Shown in pieces: positions 1 through 6,152 of a DNA stretch of 14,230 nucleotides. The stretch's first letter is position 1; every line of letters starts with the position of its first letter. The stretch is taken from NCBI GenBank assembly GCA_050742255.1, contig JBOGHU010000076.1, positions 1 to 14,230 of the forward strand, given 5' to 3'. The position numbers were made by a program, and so were the translations under genes. This DNA comes from JBOGHU01 sp050742255 (GTDB lineage: Bacteria; Actinomycetota; Acidimicrobiia; Acidimicrobiales; CADCSY01). The notes beneath the pieces are model-generated. The model was not told the DNA's origin. It saw nothing but the letters and a program-made list of their open reading frames with translations, and ran no database searches.

Positions 1-144
1 GGAACGCGGATCGAGCAGAGCTACCGGGTCGACCGACATAGGCGGCCGATCGACCTGTTTGATCGCGTCTCCGGACACACCGAGGTGCTCGAGCGCGGGA
101 TGCGAAAGACACTCCAGGCATCAAGAAAGACGCTCGAAGCCTGA
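1..144 (+). CDS. C-terminal end of an SRPBCC-like (polyketide cyclase/lipid transport) protein, partial
   Basis: The frame beginning at base 1 is open from the window edge to a TGA at 142-144 and encodes the last 47 residues of a protein whose start lies outside. The readable pattern is GTRIEQSYRV, then a short linker, then GMRKTL and a charged helix ending in KTLEA. A GT-x-x-x-x-SY strand followed by a terminal helix with GMR-x-TL is typical of the last strand and long C-terminal helix of SRPBCC-fold proteins, which bind hydrophobic ligands. That assignment is by pattern only. Third positions are mostly G or C, which supports coding. The sequence is much less G+C biased just after the stop. 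No ligand or pathway can be inferred. Confidence 0.5.
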   Translation, partial: GTRIEQSYRVDRHRRPIDLFDRVSGHTEVLERGMRKTLQASRKTLEA

Positions 145-486
145 CCGGCGACGAGTTGGAACAGCGGCGGAACGATCGACACGCGCCGTCGGGCTGGTCG
201 GGTGGGGCCATCGAACGCGGCGACCACACATCCCCAATGGACGGCCGACGTTCTGTTCCGAGTCGCCGCGTGCGACGTGGCTGAGTCCCCTGCGCCTGGG
301 TGTCTTGGCCATCCGATTGGCCATCTACTGGGCCGAAGATGGCCAGTATCGACCGGACAGGACAGACGACCACACCAACGTGACCTGCGATAACATCACC
401 AGACCGCATCAGACAAACGTCTGTCGCGCGACTACCAGTTTTCATGACGGCGTGTCGCGCAGGAGACTCGGGTGGCGTCCCCTCCT
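145..486. other. Non-coding or decayed stretch with lower G+C
   Basis: About 340 bases lie between the SRPBCC-like stop and the first recognisable trace of cpaF. The reading frames here give arginine- and proline-rich or patternless translations, none has the G/C-rich third position seen elsewhere in the window, and I recognise no product on either strand. The stretch is richer in A and T than its surroundings. It holds a 9-bp hairpin and a direct repeat at 305-345, and a small 5-bp inverted repeat (CAGAC-aaac-GTCTG) at 410-423. It may be the scar of a deletion or recombination that removed the front of cpaF, or a join between unrelated contigs. Confidence 0.5.
305..345. repeat. Hairpin with repeated half-sites
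   Basis: TTGGCCATC occurs twice in direct orientation, at 305-313 and 317-325. The second copy also forms a perfect 9-bp inverted repeat: TGGCCATCT at 318-326 pairs with AGATGGCCA at 337-345 around a 10-base loop. Three related half-sites within 41 bases look like either an operator cluster or a transcript hairpin. No T run follows, so a standard intrinsic terminator is not supported. Confidence 0.45.
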
Positions 487-1063
487 TGTGTCGATGACAC
501 TCCGCAGTTGGTTCCACGCCTGGAGTACGTGAAACGACAGCAAGACTCGGCGCGGGTGATCACGGCCTGCGCGGTCCACAGCGCGTCGCCGATCCGTTGG
601 CTCGTTTCCGCAGGTCAGGCGGCCCACTGCGTCGTCAGCGCGAAGTTCGGGGAGTGCTGAGGCCCTCCCGCTGCTGCTGACCCTGTCGTCAGGGGTCACC
701 GGCTTCACCACGATCCACGCCGGCTCGGCCCGCCAGGCGCTGTCGCGGCTGCGGTTCGTGTGCCAGCTGGCGGACACGTCGCTGTCGGTGGCGGCGCTCA
801 ACAGCCTGGTGAGCGAGGCCGTCGACCTGGTCGTGTACTGCACCAGGGTGGACGGACGGCCGCGGGTCGGCGAGGTGGTGGCGGTGGAGGACCTCCAGTC
901 CGGAGCGGAGTCCATCGCCTTCACCGTGACCGACGTGTTCTCCCGGAGCCGGGGGACGGCACCGCTGCGCTGGACCGGCAACGTGCCGGTGCGGGCCCAG
1001 CGGGCCTTCGCCGAGGCCGGTCACGACCTCCGGCTGCTGCTGGAGGCGGCGGTGGCGCGGTGA
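487..1063 (+). pseudogene. cpaF: CpaF/TadA-type secretion ATPase, N-terminally truncated and frameshifted remnant
   Basis: CpaF is the hexameric ATPase that powers Tad (type IVb) pilus assembly at the inner face of the membrane. From about 656 to the TGA at 1061-1063 the frame reads as the C-terminal half of CpaF: EALPLLLTLSSG, then the His-box TTIHAGSARQAL, then the SEAVDLVVY segment and the usual tail. Just upstream, EVRG (642-653), the end of the Walker B-like VVxGEVRG motif, is in a different frame. Before that, DDTPQL and VVS (487-639) lie in a third frame and resemble the EDTPEL region. Each step is a -1 type shift. The Walker A loop and about 250 N-terminal residues are absent. The first normal start in the last frame is GTG 758, inside the domain, so a functional ATPase is unlikely. 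The stop overlaps tadB by four bases. Confidence 0.75.
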
Positions 1064-1971
1064 CAGGGCTGGCGCTGGCCCTCGCCGCCGGCTACGGCGT
1101 GTACCTGCTGTACACCAGCGTCACCCTGGGATGGCGCGGGCTCGGTCTGGGGCCGTCGGTCACGGGCGCCCCGTCGTGGGGGAGGCGGATGGAGGACCGG
1201 CTCCACCGGGCCGGCCTCGGAGACGTGGCGCCACTCGAGCTGGCCGGCGCCGTCGGCGTGCTCGCCGCCGTGGGTGCCCTGTCGGGGTGGGTGCTGTTCG
1301 GCGGGGCGCTGCCGCCGCTCGTGGCCGGGACCTTCGCCGCCACCTTCCCGGTGGCCGCGGCCCGGGCTGGCCGCGAACGGCGGCGGGCCGAGGCTCGCGA
1401 CGCCTGGCCCCGCCTCATCGAGGAGATCCGGATCCAGGTCGTGACCCTGGGTCGGTCCATCCCCCAGGCCGTGCTCGAGGTCGGTCGCCGGGCACCGGCG
1501 GAGATGGGCGCCCCCTTCGAGGCCGCTCGGCGGGAGTGGCTGATCTCCACCGACTTCGAACGGACCCTCGCCGTGCTCAGGCGCCGTCTGGCCGACCCCA
1601 CCGCCGACACGGTGTGCGAGACGTTGCTGGTGGCCCACGAGATCGGCGGCGCCCAGGTCGATCGGTGCCTCGTGGCGCTGGCCGAGGACCGCATCATGGA
1701 CCTGCAGGGGCGCAAGGACGCCCGGGCCCGCCAGGCCGGGGCCGCCTTCGCCCGCAGCTTCGTGCTGGTCGTCCCCCTGGGCATGGCCCTGATCGGCCTG
1801 AGCATCGGGGAGGGGCGGGCTGCCTACCAGACGGCGTCGGCCCAGGTCCTGGTCCTGGTGGGCCTGGCGATGGTGGGCCTGTGCTGGGCCTGGGCGGGTC
1901 GGATCATGCGCCTTCCCGATCAGCAGCGGGTCTTCGACACCGCCCCCCAGCCCGGGGGCCGACCGCGGTGA
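1060..1971 (+). CDS. tadB: TadB-like inner-membrane platform protein (type II secretion F family)
   Basis: This 303-residue protein is a T2SSF-domain component of the Tad pilus platform, which sits in the inner membrane and couples the CpaF motor to pilin assembly. A hydrophobic N-terminal segment (about residues 2-18) is followed by a central pair of membrane helices. The cytoplasmic T2SSF helices include the stretch IEEIRIQVVTLGRSIPQAV, and two hydrophobic segments near the C-terminus (FVLVVPLGMALIG and VLVLVGLAMVGL) complete the TadB pattern. GTG 1060 is chosen because it overlaps the cpaF stop as GTGA, the usual coupling arrangement. The frame is also open upstream, but there it lies over cpaF and translates to glycine-rich nonsense. 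Its stop overlaps tadC in the same GTGA manner. Confidence 0.85.
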   Translation: MTGLALALAAGYGVYLLYTSVTLGWRGLGLGPSVTGAPSWGRRMEDRLHRAGLGDVAPLELAGAVGVLAAVGALSGWVLFGGALPPLVAGTFAATFPVAAARAGRERRRAEARDAWPRLIEEIRIQVVTLGRSIPQAVLEVGRRAPAEMGAPFEAARREWLISTDFERTLAVLRRRLADPTADTVCETLLVAHEIGGAQVDRCLVALAEDRIMDLQGRKDARARQAGAAFARSFVLVVPLGMALIGLSIGEGRAAYQTASAQVLVLVGLAMVGLCWAWAGRIMRLPDQQRVFDTAPQPGGRPR

Positions 1972-2873
1972 GCCGGGCCTTGGTGGTGGCAGGCGTGATG
2001 GCCTGGGTGGGGACGACCCTGTTGCTCTCGGAGCTGCGCTGGTTCTCCCGCAGGCCGCTGGCCGAGCGCCTGCGCCCCTACGGCCCCGGCGGCATGGGCG
2101 GCCGCGGCCGGCCGGGCCCGCTGTCGGTGGCGTCGTTCCGGGATGCGGTCGGTCCGGTGGCGACGGCGGTCGGGGAGCGGCTGGCTCGCGTGGTGGGGGT
2201 GGGCGAGGGCCTGGAGCGCCGTCTGTTCCGCATCCACGCACCCCTCGACGTCACCGGGTTCCGGGTGCGCCAGGTCGGCACCAGCCTGGCCGGCCTCGGG
2301 CTGGGTGGGGCGTTGGCGGCGGGGTTGCGGCCCCCGGCTGCCGTGGGCCTCCTCCTGGTCCTCGGGGTCCCGGCCCTGTCGTTCCTCGCCCAGGAGCAGC
2401 GGGTGGCCGTGGCGTCGGCAGCCTGGCAGCGGAGGGTCTTCCTCGAGTTGCCGGTGGTGGCGGAGCAGCTGGCGCTGCTGGTGGGCTCGGGCCACTCCCT
2501 CGCCTCGGCCCTGAACCGGTTGGCCCAGCGGAGCTCGGGCGCCTGTGCCGCAGACCTGCGCCGGGTCTGCGGGCGCATCCGTCACGGGCTGTCGGAGTCG
2601 GCGGCGCTGCGGGAGTGGGCAGAGGTGGCCGACGTGGGCGCCCTCACCAGGCTGGTGCCGGTCCTCGCCCTCAACCGCGACACCAGCGACCTGGGGCGGT
2701 TGCTGGCCGAGGAGGCTCGGGCCGCCCGCCGCGACGTGCACCGGGAGCTGGTCGAGGAGGCGGAGCGACGCAGCCAGCAGGTCTGGATCCCGGTCACGGT
2801 GGCGACCCTGGTCCCGGGCGTCATCTTCCTGGCGGTGCCCTTCATGGAGGCCCTCCGGCGCTTCGGGGTTTGA
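1968..2873 (+). CDS. tadC: TadC-like inner-membrane platform protein (type II secretion F family)
   Basis: This is a 301-residue second platform protein, the usual partner of TadB. An N-terminal membrane segment (VVAGVMAWVGTTLLL) is followed by a cytoplasmic region. A central hydrophobic block lies around residues 100-140. The T2SSF domain contains ELPVVAEQLALLVGSGHSL, a typical helix of this family, and the protein ends with a membrane segment (VTVATLVPGVIFLAVPF). The GTG at 1968 overlaps the tadB TGA by four bases. The long open frame upstream of it is a shadow of tadB. The stop at 2871-2873 runs directly into a 12-base tandem repeat that separates it from the pilin gene. Intact in length and frame. 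Confidence 0.85.
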   Translation: MSRALVVAGVMAWVGTTLLLSELRWFSRRPLAERLRPYGPGGMGGRGRPGPLSVASFRDAVGPVATAVGERLARVVGVGEGLERRLFRIHAPLDVTGFRVRQVGTSLAGLGLGGALAAGLRPPAAVGLLLVLGVPALSFLAQEQRVAVASAAWQRRVFLELPVVAEQLALLVGSGHSLASALNRLAQRSSGACAADLRRVCGRIRHGLSESAALREWAEVADVGALTRLVPVLALNRDTSDLGRLLAEEARAARRDVHRELVEEAERRSQQVWIPVTVATLVPGVIFLAVPFMEALRRFGV

Positions 2874-2904
2874 CGACAGATCCGACGACAGATCCGACGA
2901 CAGA
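2872..2904 (+). repeat. 12-base tandem repeat between tadC and the pilin gene
   Basis: The unit GACGACAGATCC occurs at 2872-2883 and 2884-2895, followed by a partial third copy (GACGACAGA) at 2896-2904. It starts inside the tadC stop codon and runs into the pilin ribosome binding site, filling most of the 41-base gap. Confidence 0.9.
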
Positions 2905-2908
2905 GGAG
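2903..2908 (+). promoter_or_regulatory. Strong Shine-Dalgarno site of the pilin gene
   Basis: GAGGAG lies six bases before ATG 2915. This is the clearest ribosome binding site in the Tad block, and the pilin is the only gene of the block with an ATG start and its own leader. This fits the need for many more pilin subunits than platform proteins. Confidence 0.7.
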
Positions 2909-2914
2909 CAGCAC

Positions 2915-3124
2915 ATGGACACCGTGCTAAGGGGGTGGGTGGCCCAGGTGTGGGTGGGGCCCCGGCGCCTGGGGCTGGCCGACGAGGCCGGTGAGGGTGT
3001 CATCTCCACCGCCATCGCCGTCCTGATAATCGCGCTCATCGGCGCCGCCATGTGGTTCGCCTTCAACGAGGTGTTCAGCAGTGCCAGCGAGGACATCAGG
3101 TCCAACGTCGAGAAGATCAAGTGA
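2915..3124 (+). CDS. Small Flp-like type IVb pilin
   Basis: This 69-residue protein has one hydrophobic helix (about residues 29-50, ISTAIAVLIIALIGAAMWF) behind a short hydrophilic leader with DEAGEG, and a charged tail ending in VEKIK. Size, architecture and position between tadC and the tadE genes match the Flp major pilin of Tad systems. That class is cut by a prepilin peptidase after a glycine and assembled through the hydrophobic helix. Candidate cleavage glycines are G20 and G26. The canonical Glu-Tyr pair of Flp is not present, so this belongs to a variant pilin type. ATG 2915 is fixed by the GAGGAG site. No prepilin peptidase gene lies in the window. Confidence 0.75.
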   Translation: MDTVLRGWVAQVWVGPRRLGLADEAGEGVISTAIAVLIIALIGAAMWFAFNEVFSSASEDIRSNVEKIK

Positions 3125-3521
3125 GGCCGAGGCCGGTACCGGCCTGATCGGTTCCCTGGTCGGGATCACCGTCTTCCTGACCCTGATCCTGTTCGCCACC
3201 CACGTCGTGCTCATCCTCTACGCCACCTCGGTGGTCACCGCGGCGGCGTTCGACGCCGCTCGTCTGCGGGCCGGCGGCGACCTGCAGCGGGTCAGCGAGG
3301 CCGAGGCCGAGCGGCAGGCCAGGGAGCTGCTGGGCGACTACGAGCGCGAGGGCAGCCTCCGCTTCACCTGGCGGTACCCGAGCACCGACGGCGACGCCCG
3401 CCCCGACGTGGTCGAGCTGCAGGTGGTGGCCGAGCACCCCACCTCGCTGCTCCCCGACCTGGGCCTGCCCCTCCAACGGGTCGACCGCACCATCTCGGTG
3501 CGACTGGAGCGCCCCCGGTGA
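3081..3521 (+). CDS. TadE-like pseudopilin
   Basis: This 146-residue protein contains GTGLIGSLVGITVFLTLIL, a single N-terminal hydrophobic helix continuing to VVLILYATSVVTAAAFDAAR, as in TadE pseudopilins, with a soluble C-terminal domain outside the membrane. TadE proteins are processed like pilins and help start or cap pilus assembly. The only normal start in frame is GTG 3081, which lies inside the pilin gene and gives a 44-base overlap. A GAGG at 3068-3071 sits nine bases upstream and could serve as its ribosome site. The bases after the pilin stop offer no ATG or GTG in this frame, so either this long overlap or a non-standard start is used. The stop overlaps the next gene by four bases. 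Confidence 0.75.
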   Translation: MPARTSGPTSRRSSEAEAGTGLIGSLVGITVFLTLILFATHVVLILYATSVVTAAAFDAARLRAGGDLQRVSEAEAERQARELLGDYEREGSLRFTWRYPSTDGDARPDVVELQVVAEHPTSLLPDLGLPLQRVDRTISVRLERPR

Positions 3522-4009
3522 CAGCCCGGGGGCGTGGCCGCATCGACGATCAGGCCGGCGCCGTGGGCGGGTTCGAGGCCCTGCCCTTCGGCTTCCTGGT
3601 GTTCGTGGTGGGCCTGCTGCTCCTGGTGAACGCCTGGGGCGTCATCGACGCCAAGCTGGCGGCCTCGGCGGCGGCCCGGGAGGCGGCCCGGGCGTTCGTG
3701 GAGTCGGAGGGGCCCGGGGTCGGCGACGCCCTCGCCGAGGCCGAGACGGCGGCGACGGCGGCCATCGAGGGCCACAAGGAGGATCCCGAGGAGTGGGTGG
3801 TGCGGGCCGAGGGACCCCTCGAGCTGCGTCGCTGCGCCACCGCCACCTTCGTGGTCAGCTATGACGTCCCCACCTTCCGGCTGCCGTGGGTGGGCGGGTT
3901 CGGCGGCAGCGTGATCACGGCGGTCGCCCGCCACTCCGAGGTGGTCGATCCCTACCGTGACGGGTTGCCCCTGGCGTCAGGGCCCGAGCCGGTGGGCTGC
4001 GGTGGCTGA
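3518..4009 (+). CDS. Second TadE-like pseudopilin
   Basis: This 163-residue protein has an N-terminal DDQAGAVGGFEALPFG stretch with a glycine and glutamate just ahead of the hydrophobic helix FLVFVVGLLLLVNAWGVI. After the helix come alanine-rich turns (AASAAAREAARAFVE) and a soluble domain. This is the TadE-like arrangement found as a second pseudopilin in actinobacterial Tad loci. GTG 3518 overlaps the preceding stop as GTGA, which sets the start. One cysteine lies in the central soluble part and another near the C-terminus, so a disulfide is possible. The gene is followed by the TadG-like gene with an eight-base overlap. Confidence 0.75.
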   Translation: MTARGRGRIDDQAGAVGGFEALPFGFLVFVVGLLLLVNAWGVIDAKLAASAAAREAARAFVESEGPGVGDALAEAETAATAAIEGHKEDPEEWVVRAEGPLELRRCATATFVVSYDVPTFRLPWVGGFGGSVITAVARHSEVVDPYRDGLPLASGPEPVGCGG

Positions 4010-4445
4010 GGCCGGCCGCCTGGGGGGGCGGCGGGGCAGCGTCCTGATGCTGCTCCCCGCCGCGGTGCTGGTCTTCGTCGTGCTCGGGGCCATCGCCGTG
4101 GACTTCGCGGTGGTCCTGTTGGCCCAGCGCCAGCTGGCCAACGCCGCTGCGGGCGCCGCCAACGACGCCGCTGCCGAGGCCGTCGACGTGGGTTCCTTCT
4201 ACGCCTCCAAGTCGGTGCGGCTGGCGCCGACCCGGGCGGAGGAGGTGGTCCGGGCGTCGGTCGGGGCGGCGGGGCTGGAGGGGCTCGACGACGTGCGCAC
4301 CTCGGTCGAGGTGGCGGCGGGGGAGCCGGTGGTGACCGTCACGGTGACGGCCCGGGTGGGCTACATCTTCGCCAAGGCCGTGCCCGGCGGTCCCGAGTGG
4401 GCGACGGTGGAGGCGACCGCGGCGGCCTCGGCCGAGCAGGGGTGA
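4002..4445 (+). CDS. TadG-like pilus assembly protein
   Basis: This 147-residue protein begins with a basic stretch and RGSVLMLLPAAVLVFVVLGA, then IAVDFAVVLLAQRQLANAAA and further alanine-rich residues. This is the N-terminal helix and following turn of TadG/TadE-like proteins, which anchor in the inner membrane and present a short periplasmic domain. GTG 4002 is chosen because it overlaps the previous stop by eight bases and begins just before the basic residues. Upstream codons in frame give no pilus-like sequence. It is the last gene of the Tad block and faces the phosphoribosyltransferase gene tail to tail, with 37 bases between them. It is shorter than classical TadG, which carries a von Willebrand-type domain missing here. 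Confidence 0.75.
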   Translation: MAEAGRLGGRRGSVLMLLPAAVLVFVVLGAIAVDFAVVLLAQRQLANAAAGAANDAAAEAVDVGSFYASKSVRLAPTRAEEVVRASVGAAGLEGLDDVRTSVEVAAGEPVVTVTVTARVGYIFAKAVPGGPEWATVEATAAASAEQG

Positions 4446-4482
4446 GGTCGGCCTGCCCGGTGCCGGACGGCCCGGCCAGGGG

Positions 4483-5139
4483 TCAGTCGGGCGCCTGCGC
4501 GGGCGTGGAGGCGAGGAGGTGGCGGACCTGGTCGTCGGTCATCTGCGTGAAGTCCCGGTACCACAGGCCGATGGCGCGGAACGGCCGGGGCGTGGCCAGG
4601 CAGACCACCTCGTCGGCGACCGCACCGAGGTCCCGCAATGCCGTGGCCGGGGCCACCGGCACAGCCGCCACCACCGCGGCGGGGCCGAGGAGGCGGGTGG
4701 ACTCGACCGCGGCCCGCATGGTCGACCCGGTGGCGATGCCGTCGTCGACGAGGATCACCGTCATGCCACCGAGCTCGAGTGGCGGCCGGTCGCCACGGTA
4801 GGCCTCCTCCCGCCGACGCAGCTCCTCGCTCTCGGCGGCGATGGTCTCGTCCATCTCCTGCTGGGACACCCGGAGGTGGCGGACGAGCTCGTGGTCGATG
4901 ACCTGGACCCCGCCGGGGGCGATGGCGCCCATGGCCAGCTCCGGCTGGACGGGGACCCCGAGCTTGCGGACCAGGAACACGTCGAGGGGGGCGGCGAGGG
5001 CGGAGGCCACCTCGAAGGCGACCGCCACCCCGCCACGGGGAAGGCCCAGCACCCGGACGTCCCTGCGGCCGGCATAGGTGGAGAGGGCCCGAGCCAGCTG
5101 CCGACCAGCGTCGGCACGGTCGCGGAACTCCGTGGGCAT
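4483..5139 (-). CDS. Phosphoribosyltransferase-domain protein
   Basis: This 218-residue protein has the PRPP-binding loop VDDGIATGST at residues 131-140. The two acidic residues and the TGST turn needed to hold phosphoribosyl pyrophosphate are present. Upstream features are VLGLPRGGVAVAFEVA and VRKLGVPVQPELAMGAI, both characteristic of stand-alone PRTase proteins common in actinobacteria, often of unknown substrate. A charged helix (EMDETIAAESEELRRREEAY) lies before the loop. ATG 5139 is chosen over an open upstream extension, which is proline-rich and lies over intergenic hairpin sequence. AGGAG lies two bases before it, which is close, with another purine stretch (AGGG) further up. Substrate and pathway cannot be told from sequence. 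It is transcribed in the same direction as the peptidase gene upstream. Confidence 0.85.
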   Translation of the reverse strand: MPTEFRDRADAGRQLARALSTYAGRRDVRVLGLPRGGVAVAFEVASALAAPLDVFLVRKLGVPVQPELAMGAIAPGGVQVIDHELVRHLRVSQQEMDETIAAESEELRRREEAYRGDRPPLELGGMTVILVDDGIATGSTMRAAVESTRLLGPAAVVAAVPVAPATALRDLGAVADEVVCLATPRPFRAIGLWYRDFTQMTDDQVRHLLASTPAQAPD

Positions 5140-5188
5140 GGCTCCTGACCCTGTGGCTGTCGTCTCACATGGTGCTCCCCACCGCGGG

Positions 5189-5221
5189 GGCGGGCCAAAC
5201 CCCGGCCCCGACCGGCCCGCC
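5189..5221 (-). terminator. Hairpin directly after the peptidase gene stop
   Basis: GGCGGGCC at 5189-5196 pairs with GGCCCGCC at 5214-5221 around a 17-base loop, immediately after the minus-strand stop at 5222-5224. There is no T run, so this is a candidate G+C-rich terminator or 3'-end stabiliser, not a textbook one. Confidence 0.4.
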
Positions 5222-6112
5222 TCAGCGGCCGGTGGCGGAGAAGTGCATGTAGTCCTTGGTGGTGGACCAGGCACCGCCCCAGCCCCAGCCCAGGGTGGCG
5301 AACGACCCGGTCACCACGTCGCCGGGGCGGACCATGCCCGGCCGGCGGTCGTCTCGGTCGGCGTAGGCGGACGCCAGCTCGGGCACCACCAGGTCGCCCC
5401 GCAGGTACGGGTTGTGGAAGGGGTTGACGTCGACGGCGAGGCCTGAGGCGTGCTGGGACCACGAGGATCCTCCGGTGATGGGGCGGCACACGAAGGCGGT
5501 GGTGTTGTTGCCGTCGCCGGTGGGAGGGAGGTCGAGCTCCTCGGCCCGCACCACCCGCATCTCCTCGATGGGGAACCGGGACTGGTGGAGGCGGCGGAAC
5601 ACCTGGACCAGCCCGTCGGCTGCCGAGGCGTTGACCAGCAGCTCCCCGGTGTGGGGCCGACCGTCGAAGCCCCAGAAGTCGACGGTCACGTAGCGGAGGT
5701 CGTCGAGCCCGACCGGGCAGGCCGGGCTCCAGGTCGAGCGCTGCACCACCGCCGCCGGCACCGGTCCGACGGAGGCGGTGAACTCCGCTCCCGCCGGCGG
5801 TGGCAGGTGGTCGACGGTGGGCAGGCGGCGGTCGCGCAGCTCGGGCGGGGTGTCCTGCACCTCACCGAAGCCGTCGGGCCGCGGCGGCAGCGGGCGGGTC
5901 CCCAGCCACTCCGGGCTGGTCGGGCCCGGCGTCGGGGCTCGGGTGGTGGGAGAGGACGGGTCCGGGGTGGGCTGGCTGGACGTGGATGTCGGCCCTGCCT
6001 CGGTGGACGACGGGTCGAGCGTCGCGGGGTCGCCCGCCGGTCCTGGAGCGCAGGCCGCCATGGCGACCGCAGCGGCGGCGATGGCTCGGAGGGCCCGGAG
6101 CCGTCTGCGCAT
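5222..6112 (-). CDS. M15-type D-Ala-D-Ala carboxypeptidase-like lipoprotein
   Basis: This 296-residue protein is probably an extracytoplasmic zinc peptidase acting on peptidoglycan. The N-terminus MRRRLRALRAIAAAAVAMAAC is a signal peptide with a lipobox-like end (MAAC, Cys21), followed by a Ser/Thr/Pro-rich linker to about residue 80. Zinc-site motifs of the M15 family are present: SQHASGLAVDVN (His221 and Asp228) and KDYMHFS (His290) near the C-terminus. ATG 6112 is preferred because it puts the basic n-region at the start. An alternative GTG at 6148 would add 12 residues and lie four bases from the anti-sigma gene stop. The gene follows the anti-sigma-like gene on the same strand, so it may be part of that envelope-related operon. 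Substrate is inferred from the family. Confidence 0.8.
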   Translation of the reverse strand: MRRRLRALRAIAAAAVAMAACAPGPAGDPATLDPSSTEAGPTSTSSQPTPDPSSPTTRAPTPGPTSPEWLGTRPLPPRPDGFGEVQDTPPELRDRRLPTVDHLPPPAGAEFTASVGPVPAAVVQRSTWSPACPVGLDDLRYVTVDFWGFDGRPHTGELLVNASAADGLVQVFRRLHQSRFPIEEMRVVRAEELDLPPTGDGNNTTAFVCRPITGGSSWSQHASGLAVDVNPFHNPYLRGDLVVPELASAYADRDDRRPGMVRPGDVVTGSFATLGWGWGGAWSTTKDYMHFSATGR

Positions 6113-6152
6113 CGAGGGCGACCGTACCTGAGGCCCCGCCGTGGGCACCGGG

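Noticed and set aside
380..396. GTGACC and TAACAT as a promoter in the left non-coding stretch
   Set aside because: The two boxes are only five bases apart, far too close for a sigma-70 type promoter.
59..532. A 157-residue open frame on the + strand
   Set aside because: Arginine-rich translation without any recognisable motif or third-position bias; it crosses the SRPBCC-like stop and the low-GC stretch.
760..1059. Upstream extension of the tadB frame by 100 codons
   Set aside because: It lies over the cpaF remnant and translates to glycine/arginine-rich nonsense; GTG 1060 with the GTGA overlap is the natural start.
6113..6148. Longer start (GTG 6148) for the M15 peptidase
   Set aside because: It would put 12 residues in front of an otherwise standard signal peptide; kept only as an alternative.
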